DNA of 64,000 nt from Pseudomonas sp. GM21 (GTDB lineage: Bacteria; Pseudomonadota; Gammaproteobacteria; Pseudomonadales; Pseudomonadaceae). The translations under genes were made by a program, and so were the position numbers. Location of the stretch: the NCBI RefSeq assembly GCF_000282215.1, contig NZ_AKJS01000141.1, positions 1 to 64,000 of the forward strand, read 5' to 3'. A model generated the notes under the pieces. The model searched no databases. It saw only the letters and a list, made by a program, of their open reading frames with translations, and was not told where the DNA came from. How positions within the stretch are numbered: position 1 is the first letter of the stretch; each line of letters starts with the position of its first letter. Below are positions 58,453 through 64,000 of this stretch, piece after piece.

Positions 58453-59232
58453 ATGAAATATCTAGCTCTCATCGCGTCTCTGCTGCTGTTGGCCGGTTGT
58501 GCCAGCGGCCCCCGTATCGACACCAGCCACGCTTCGAAAAACTACGACAGTCGCATTCAGTTCGTGGTGTTGCATTACACCAACGCCTCGCTGGAGCGCT
58601 CACTGCAGTTGTTGACCCATGGCGAAGTCAGCAGCCATTACCTCATTGGCGACGACAAGGGCGCCACCATCTATAAGCTGATGGACGAGCAATATCGCGC
58701 CTGGCACGCGGGCGAAAGCGAATGGCAAGGCAGGACCTGGCTGAACTCCAGCTCCATCGGTATCGAAATCGTCAACCCGGGCTTCAAAGACACCCCCACC
58801 GGACGCGTCTGGTACCCCTACAGCGAGGATCAAGTGCAATCGTTGATCTTCCTGCTCAAAGACATCAGCACGCGTTACAACATCCATCCTCGCGCCATCA
58901 TCGGCCATAGTGACATCGCGCCAATGCGCAAGCTCGACCCCGGTCCGCTATTCCCATGGAAACGCCTGGCCGCCGAAGGCATAGGCGTGTGGCCCAACGA
59001 GCAAGCCGTAGCGCGCCAGCAAGCCCAATTCGCAGCACAACTGCCGAGCATCAGCTGGTTTCAGGGACAACTGGCCAAACTGGGTTATGACACCCCACAA
59101 ACCGGTGAACTGGATGTAGCGACGCGCCATGTGTTGGCGGCCTTTCAGTTGCACTTTCGCCCTACCCGCTTCGACGGCACGCCGGACGCTGAATCAGCTG
59201 CAATCCTGCAAGTCGTGAATCAGACAAATTAA
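58453..59232 (+). CDS. ampDh2: N-acetylmuramoyl-L-alanine amidase AmpDh2
   Basis: A 259-residue outer-membrane lipoprotein amidase (lipobox LLLLAGC, Cys16). The zinc amidase domain runs from FVVLHYTNAS to IIGHSDIAP, with His ligands in VVLHYT, GHSD. A C-terminal peptidoglycan-binding domain is at about 185-255 (FQGQLAKLGYDTPQTG). It trims murein and recycles muropeptides. The ATG at 58453 is chosen because the signal peptide starts there. Confidence 0.92.
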   Translation: MKYLALIASLLLLAGCASGPRIDTSHASKNYDSRIQFVVLHYTNASLERSLQLLTHGEVSSHYLIGDDKGATIYKLMDEQYRAWHAGESEWQGRTWLNSSSIGIEIVNPGFKDTPTGRVWYPYSEDQVQSLIFLLKDISTRYNIHPRAIIGHSDIAPMRKLDPGPLFPWKRLAAEGIGVWPNEQAVARQQAQFAAQLPSISWFQGQLAKLGYDTPQTGELDVATRHVLAAFQLHFRPTRFDGTPDAESAAILQVVNQTN

Positions 59233-59304
59233 TGGCGCCCGTCCGACAGTAAGGGCTTTTTCCCAATCAGCAGCTATAACTCATTGGTAATTCTTCGGAT
59301 ATCA

Positions 59305-60921
59305 ATGATGGCTGTAGAGCGCGAGACACTACGTAGCTGGTTCTATCGTCCCTGGTTTTTGGCGATGCTGGCGGCTGCCCTGAGCGCGACCTTGTTGATC
59401 GCCGGCAGTCTGTTCGTGGCGATGCATCAGGTTGAACAGAACGAAAGCCAGGAAATGAACGCTCAGGGCGAGCGTTTTCTCGCCCGCCTGGAACAGCTAT
59501 TCGGGCAGCTGCGCGAAAGCCTCGACGACCTCGAATCCCAGCCACTTCGAGGCTGCGATGCCGAATTGATCGCAACGTTGCAACAGGTCAGCTTCAACTA
59601 CCGCTTCGTTTACGAAGCGGCTTACGTCGATGATTCACGCTTGTGCTCCAACCGTCCTCGTCGGGAAGGGCTTTCGCTGCTGCGACCTCCCGACATCAAA
59701 GGCCCCACCTACAGCTATTGGCTGAACACCACCACCGAACCCGATGAAAACCGTGCCGCGCTGATGCTTGGAAGGGGAAATTTCCGGGTGGCAACGTCTC
59801 GCGGACATTTGACCGACATGGTCGACTTGACGCCTGGAAGCAGCCTGCTAGTGGTGCTGGACCGCGGAACGCGCGCGATTCCCGTATTGGGTGCAGCCCA
59901 AGTCTGGCCACCGACGGAATCCTGGGTCCCCAAAAGTCGCGACGCACTGCAAGTCACGCAAACCCGCTTGATTTACCACATGCCGACCAACAATCCGGAA
60001 TACCAATTGGTATTGATCACACCGCGCACGGTCATGCACGTGCCAGCGGTGTGGTGGTGGCTGCTTCCTGCCAGTCTGATGCTGGGGGTGATTGTGGGTT
60101 TTCTGGTGTTTCTGCTGGTGCGCCAACGCCAGTCGCTGGACGCCGAACTGCACGGCGCCATACGACGAGGCGAGCTGCAGGTGCTTTATCAACCGATCTT
60201 CGATCTCGACAGCCGCAACTGTGTCGGTGCCGAAGCGTTGCTGCGCTGGCGAAGGCCAGACGGCACATTGACCAGCCCCGACCTGTTTATCCCGATGGCG
60301 GAAAACACCGGCCAGATCCGGCAAATGACCGACTTCGTGCTGCAACGCCTGCTCGAACAATTGGGGCAACTGCTACGCGCTAACCCGCAGTTGTACATCT
60401 CGGTCAATCTCGCTGCATGCGATGTAATGGTGCCGCGTATCGGTCAAGTAATGGCCCGCCTGCTGACCCTGCACCGGGTCGCCGCGCAGCAGATTGCCTT
60501 CGAAGTGACAGAGCGGGGATTGATTGATGTGGTGGTGGCCCGGGAAAACCTGCAAGCGTTGCGCGATGTCGGGCATCAAGTGCTGATCGATGACTTTGGC
60601 ACTGGCTATTGCAGCCTCGCCTACCTGCAAACCTTGCCGGTGGATTGCCTGAAGATCGACAAGGCGTTTATCGATGCTCTGGGCCATGACGCCGCCAGCA
60701 GCGGCGTCGCACCGCACATCATCCACATGGCACAAGCACTGCAACTCAAAGTGATCGCCGAGGGCATCGAACATGAAGCGCAAGCCGCGTTTCTATGCAG
60801 CGAAGGGGTGAAGTTCGGTCAAGGTTGGCTGTTCGCCCACGCCTTGAGCTCCGTGCAGTTCATCGAACTGATTACCCGCGGTCGGCGAAAGGCTGGCCGA
60901 CGCGTAAATGACGAGGCGTGA
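59305..60921 (+). CDS. CSS-motif EAL phosphodiesterase
   Basis: A 538-residue membrane protein: N-terminal helix, periplasmic CSS domain with two Cys (Cys84 and Cys114), second helix near 255, then a cytoplasmic EAL domain. EAL is at 310-312 in GAEALLRW and the second motif is DDFGTGYC (Asp429, Asp430), so it probably hydrolyses c-di-GMP. In E. coli PdeC, the CSS Cys pair is oxidised by DsbA/DsbB. The start at 59305 avoids the TTG at 59284. It lies between ampDh2 and kinB. Confidence 0.88.
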   Translation: MMAVERETLRSWFYRPWFLAMLAAALSATLLIAGSLFVAMHQVEQNESQEMNAQGERFLARLEQLFGQLRESLDDLESQPLRGCDAELIATLQQVSFNYRFVYEAAYVDDSRLCSNRPRREGLSLLRPPDIKGPTYSYWLNTTTEPDENRAALMLGRGNFRVATSRGHLTDMVDLTPGSSLLVVLDRGTRAIPVLGAAQVWPPTESWVPKSRDALQVTQTRLIYHMPTNNPEYQLVLITPRTVMHVPAVWWWLLPASLMLGVIVGFLVFLLVRQRQSLDAELHGAIRRGELQVLYQPIFDLDSRNCVGAEALLRWRRPDGTLTSPDLFIPMAENTGQIRQMTDFVLQRLLEQLGQLLRANPQLYISVNLAACDVMVPRIGQVMARLLTLHRVAAQQIAFEVTERGLIDVVVARENLQALRDVGHQVLIDDFGTGYCSLAYLQTLPVDCLKIDKAFIDALGHDAASSGVAPHIIHMAQALQLKVIAEGIEHEAQAAFLCSEGVKFGQGWLFAHALSSVQFIELITRGRRKAGRRVNDEA

Positions 60922-60928
60922 AAACGGC

Positions 60929-62719
60929 TTATACCGCCAGTGCCATGTAGAACTGCGTACCCTGCCCCGGCCGCGAATAGACACCCATCCGCCCACCGTG
61001 CAATTGCACGATTTCCTTGCACAGTGCCAAACCCAGCCCGGCCCCCCCTTTCTTGCGGCCAACCTGGACAAAGGGCTCAAAGATTCGCCCTTGCTGCCCA
61101 TAGGCAATCCCTTCGCCGTTGTCCTCGACACTGATAATCACCCGCTCGCCATGGCGCCGGGCCTGCAACCGAATCAACCCTTCCCGCGCGGTATGGCGCA
61201 AAGCGTTGTCGATGAGGTTGTCGAGCACCCGGTCGAGTTGCGGTTGATCGGCCTGCAACCGGGGCAATGGCCCCTGCACTTCTACCCGCAATTCGATGCC
61301 CTGCTCTGTCGCGGCATCTGCAAAGCGGGCATGGGCCTGCGTCAGCAGATCCTCGATGGAGCATGGCGCCAGGGACAGTTTCTGCAATCCGTTCTGGTAG
61401 CGAGAGAAATTCAGCAGGTCGTTGATCAACTGCATCAAGCGCTGCATTTCTTCGTTGACGGTATCCAGCAGGTCCGCTTCGCGGGAATCCTGAGGAAATT
61501 TCGCCCGCTCGCGAAACAGACCGAAAGCCATGTGCATGCCAGTGACCGGTGTTCGCAGCTCATGGGAAGCCCGCAAGACAAACTCGCTGCGTACCCGTTC
61601 GAATGCCCGCTGTTCGGTGACGTCATGTAACACCATCACCGCGCCAAGAATATGACCTTGGGTATGGATGACCGGGGTCAGGCTATAGGTCAGCAACCTC
61701 GACTCACCATCGACCTCGATACTCAAATCTTCCGGCGCACGCTCCAGCGTGCCGCCACGCAGCACCAGTTGCAGCTGTTCATCCAGTTCCGGACGATCAA
61801 GGGCCGCGCCCAGGCCCTGGCCCAGGCGATCGGTGTCCCAACCCAGTTGACGTTGAGCTACCGGATTGAGGTGTTCAAGATGGCCTTCACGATCGATCAT
61901 CAACAAGCCGTCGTCGATGCTGTCGAGCACCGCTTGCAGGCGTTGTTGACCGGCGAGCAGTTCGTCGATGTTGGTGGCCTGGTGCTCGCGCAATGCCTCG
62001 GCCATGATCCCGAAGCGCTTGGTCAGAAGGTTCAGTTCCACGGCGGACGAAATCGGCAGGGTTACCTCGAAATTGCCCTGGCCAATATTGTCGGCGGCGT
62101 GGGCCAAAGCTTCGATAGGCTCACCAAAACGCCGGGCAATCGCGTGGGCCGTCACAAATCCAATGATCAACACCGCCAATCCCACCAACCCCAGCAGGCC
62201 AGCCACCAGCAATGCGCGCTCCCGAGACTGGCGCTCGGTGTCAGTGATGTTATCCAGCGCACGTTTGTGTTCTGTGAGTAGACCGTTGCGCAACGTGTTG
62301 AATTTTTCCGTGAGCGCTTCGTTGCCACTCAACACCTTGGCCGGGTCAGAGGCCTGGCCGTAGGCCTGGAGAAAATCCAGATAGTCGTCCTTGGCCTGTT
62401 CAAACCCGTATGGGCCGCCATTGCCGGATTGTTCGAGGGCGATGCCTTCATCGAGCAACTGGATGTAATGCTGCCTCGCCGACTCGAATCTGACGGGATC
62501 GGGCTTCTCGCTGACCATGACCATCAATTGATCACCCAAGGTCTGACGCAGTTTCAGCCCCAGGTCGAGGGTGGCGAAGTTGTTGCGAACGAGCGCTTCC
62601 TGGGAGCCGGCCATCTGCATCACGCTGACCAGCCCGAGCAAAAGCCCGAGCAGCGCCACGGTGATCAGTGCGGAAATACTCAGGAACAGCCGAGTACGCA
62701 GCTTCATCGCCAGTTTCAT
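60929..62719 (-). CDS. kinB: Sensor histidine kinase KinB
   Basis: A 596-residue membrane kinase: helix at about 10-32, periplasmic domain with KPDPVRFESARQHYIQLLDEG, second helix near 170-190, HAMP, a PAS domain (LQAVLDSIDDGLLMIDREG), the H box SHELRTPVTG, and the ATP domain with NLIDNALRHT and GLGLALC. KinB acts with AlgB on alginate and virulence in P. aeruginosa. It lies ten bases downstream of algB. Confidence 0.94.
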   Translation of the reverse strand: MKLAMKLRTRLFLSISALITVALLGLLLGLVSVMQMAGSQEALVRNNFATLDLGLKLRQTLGDQLMVMVSEKPDPVRFESARQHYIQLLDEGIALEQSGNGGPYGFEQAKDDYLDFLQAYGQASDPAKVLSGNEALTEKFNTLRNGLLTEHKRALDNITDTERQSRERALLVAGLLGLVGLAVLIIGFVTAHAIARRFGEPIEALAHAADNIGQGNFEVTLPISSAVELNLLTKRFGIMAEALREHQATNIDELLAGQQRLQAVLDSIDDGLLMIDREGHLEHLNPVAQRQLGWDTDRLGQGLGAALDRPELDEQLQLVLRGGTLERAPEDLSIEVDGESRLLTYSLTPVIHTQGHILGAVMVLHDVTEQRAFERVRSEFVLRASHELRTPVTGMHMAFGLFRERAKFPQDSREADLLDTVNEEMQRLMQLINDLLNFSRYQNGLQKLSLAPCSIEDLLTQAHARFADAATEQGIELRVEVQGPLPRLQADQPQLDRVLDNLIDNALRHTAREGLIRLQARRHGERVIISVEDNGEGIAYGQQGRIFEPFVQVGRKKGGAGLGLALCKEIVQLHGGRMGVYSRPGQGTQFYMALAV

Positions 62720-62729
62720 CGGTTACAGC

Positions 62730-64000
62730 TCACAAGTTGTATTGCTTGCGTTTGCGGTACAGCGTCGAGGCATCAATGCCCAAGGTCTTTGCCGCCTGAT
62801 CCAGTGTATCCGCCGTGGCGAGTACTGCACCGATGTGAGCTTTTTCCAATTCATCCAGGCTCAACGCCGCGCCAATGCGCGGTGCATTGTTAACCGGGGT
62901 TTCGGCCATGCCCAAGTGGCTGATCTCAACCCGCTCCTGCGGACAAATAATGCTCGCCCGCTCCACCACGTTACGCAACTCGCGAATGTTGCCGGGCCAG
63001 CGATAACCCAGGAGCGCCTCACGGGCTTCATCGCTGAAGGCACGGGCCGGGCGCGCGTACTCTTTGACGAAGCGGGCGAGAAAGCGATCGGCCAGGTTGA
63101 GGATATCTTCACGGCGTTCGCGCAGCGGTGGCAGGTGCAAGGTGATGACGTTCAGGCGATAGAGCAAATCCTCGCGGAATCGCCCGTCGCGCACCATGTC
63201 TTCAAGGTTCAGGTTTGTCGCGGCGAGAATGCGTACATCGGCGCGACGGGTCACCGGATCACCGACTCGCTCGTATTCCTTGTCCTGAATGAATCGCAGC
63301 AATTTAGGTTGCAACGTCAGAGGAAAATCGCCGATCTCGTCGAGAAAAAGCGTTCCGCCGTCGGCCTGATTGACCCGCCCCAGCGTGCTTTCGCTGGCAC
63401 CGGTGAAGGCACCACGACTGTGACCGAAGAGTTCGCTTTCCATGAGTTCAGCGGTCAGGGACGGGCAGTTGATCGTGACGCAGGATTTCTTCTGACGCTT
63501 GCTCCAGCCGTGAATGGCTTGGGACAGTTCACCTTTACCGGTGCCGGACTCGCCCAGAATCAGAATGTTGGCATCGGTACCGGCAACCTGGCGGGCGGTT
63601 TCGAGCACCACTTTCATGGCCGGACTGTGGGAGTCCAGACCATCCTTGGGTTTACGCACTTCACCTTCAAGGGCTTCCAGGCGGGCGGACAGTTGTCGCA
63701 CTTCCAGCTGCTTAGCGGTGGCCAGACGCAATTGATCGGGACTGCATGGCTTGACGAGGTAGTCGGCGGCCCCCGCCTGAATCGCATCGACAGCAGTGTC
63801 CACGGCCGAGTGTGCGGTGACGATCACCACCCGCATCCATGGCGCCTGGATGCGCATTTGCGCCAGAACATCCAGGCCATTGTCCTCACCCAGACGTAAA
63901 TCAAGAAAGCACAGATCGAACACCTGACGCTGCAACAAGGCATCGGCCTGGGCCGCGCTGGTCGCGGTGGAAACGCTATAGCCTTCGTCTTCGAGGCAAT
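62730..64000 (-). CDS. algB: NtrC-type response regulator AlgB (5' end outside window)
   Basis: The 3' part of a sigma-54-dependent regulator; the reading frame continues through the window end (upstream codons still give a receiver domain, ...CLEDEGYSVSTATSAAQ). Receiver phosphorylation residues are in DLCFLDLRLGEDNGLD; the AAA+ domain has Walker A GESGTGKGEL and the sigma-54 loop GAFTGA; the C-terminal HTH has DQAAKTLGIDASTLYRKRK. It activates algD transcription in P. aeruginosa and pairs with kinB. Start not visible. Confidence 0.93.
   Translation of the reverse strand, partial: CLEDEGYSVSTATSAAQADALLQRQVFDLCFLDLRLGEDNGLDVLAQMRIQAPWMRVVIVTAHSAVDTAVDAIQAGAADYLVKPCSPDQLRLATAKQLEVRQLSARLEALEGEVRKPKDGLDSHSPAMKVVLETARQVAGTDANILILGESGTGKGELSQAIHGWSKRQKKSCVTINCPSLTAELMESELFGHSRGAFTGASESTLGRVNQADGGTLFLDEIGDFPLTLQPKLLRFIQDKEYERVGDPVTRRADVRILAATNLNLEDMVRDGRFREDLLYRLNVITLHLPPLRERREDILNLADRFLARFVKEYARPARAFSDEAREALLGYRWPGNIRELRNVVERASIICPQERVEISHLGMAETPVNNAPRIGAALSLDELEKAHIGAVLATADTLDQAAKTLGIDASTLYRKRKQYNL

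Noticed and set aside
62571..63899. 442-residue open frame on the plus strand
   Set aside because: Antisense to kinB and algB, whose domains are unmistakable.
1..64000. CRISPR arrays, tRNA, rRNA, insertion sequences, prophage genes
   Set aside because: None is visible by eye: no regularly spaced direct repeats with unique spacers, no transposase or integrase, and no tRNA-like cloverleaf that I could confirm. The only repeat family is REP/REPIN.

Overview
The window looks like chromosomal DNA of a Pseudomonas of the fluorescens group. Support comes from housekeeping gene order that matches known Pseudomonas loci (trpBA/trpI, a cox operon with a beta-carbonic anhydrase and SulP gene, polA-ersA-engB-cc4-dsbA, kinB/algB), high GC coding DNA, and Pseudomonas-type REP/REPIN elements ending in GCTCGCG-like palindromes. 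There are no rRNA or tRNA genes, no insertion sequence, prophage or CRISPR array that I can see. The content is typical of the region near the replication origin.

Layout. 1-3.6 kb: glutaryl-CoA catabolism (gcdH, a CaiB-type CoA-transferase, divergent LysR regulator). 4.0-6.9 kb: the three-gene proton-translocating transhydrogenase pntAA-pntAB-pntB. 7.1-12.4 kb: a family I CoA-transferase, a small DUF1127 gene preceded by a cluster of inverted GTACAGT/GTACTGGT motifs, and a little-studied exported cluster (two DUF2388 genes, one DUF2388 remnant, a large DUF4105 protein with two possible catalytic centres). 12.4-15.5 kb: trpBA with divergent activator trpI. 15.5-20.7 kb: small stress and envelope genes (DUF883, dodecin, two DUF1161 proteins, LLM oxidoreductase, osmC, paired lipoproteins, lipoprotein aminopeptidase). 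20.8-27 kb: HAD phosphatase, gamma-carbonic anhydrase, prlC, yheV-like, TpbA-like phosphatase, a dockerin-like orphan, and a PA0069-type radical SAM protein.

27.2-39.3 kb: beta-carbonic anhydrase plus SulP, then a complete cytochrome c oxidase locus (coxB with fused cytochrome c domain, coxA, ctaG, coxC, SURF1, SCO-like protein, ctaA, ctaB, senC). 39.5-48.3 kb: metNIQ importer, katE, a lipoprotein, and znuABC with zur. 48.4-64 kb: thrB, a DUF2782 gene, polA, the sRNA ersA, engB, cytochromes c5 and c4, dsbA, an EEP-family nuclease, diguanylate cyclase dgcH, ampDh2, a CSS-EAL phosphodiesterase, kinB and algB (cut by the window end).

How the parts connect. Two good AlgU(sigma-22)-type promoters (osmC, dsbA) and one slightly weaker one (ersA) fit the envelope-stress and alginate theme of kinB/algB at the right end. 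Three c-di-GMP-related proteins (TpbA-like phosphatase, DgcH, CSS-EAL) are present. Six REPINs, in two sequence types, sit between genes; one lies inside the cox operon and one at a junction that, compared with P. aeruginosa PAO1 from memory, joins genes that lie on opposite sides of oriC there. I did not find a clearly new defence or mobile system; the most unexplained parts are the DUF2388/DUF4105 cluster, the motif array before the DUF1127 gene, and the orphan dockerin-like gene.
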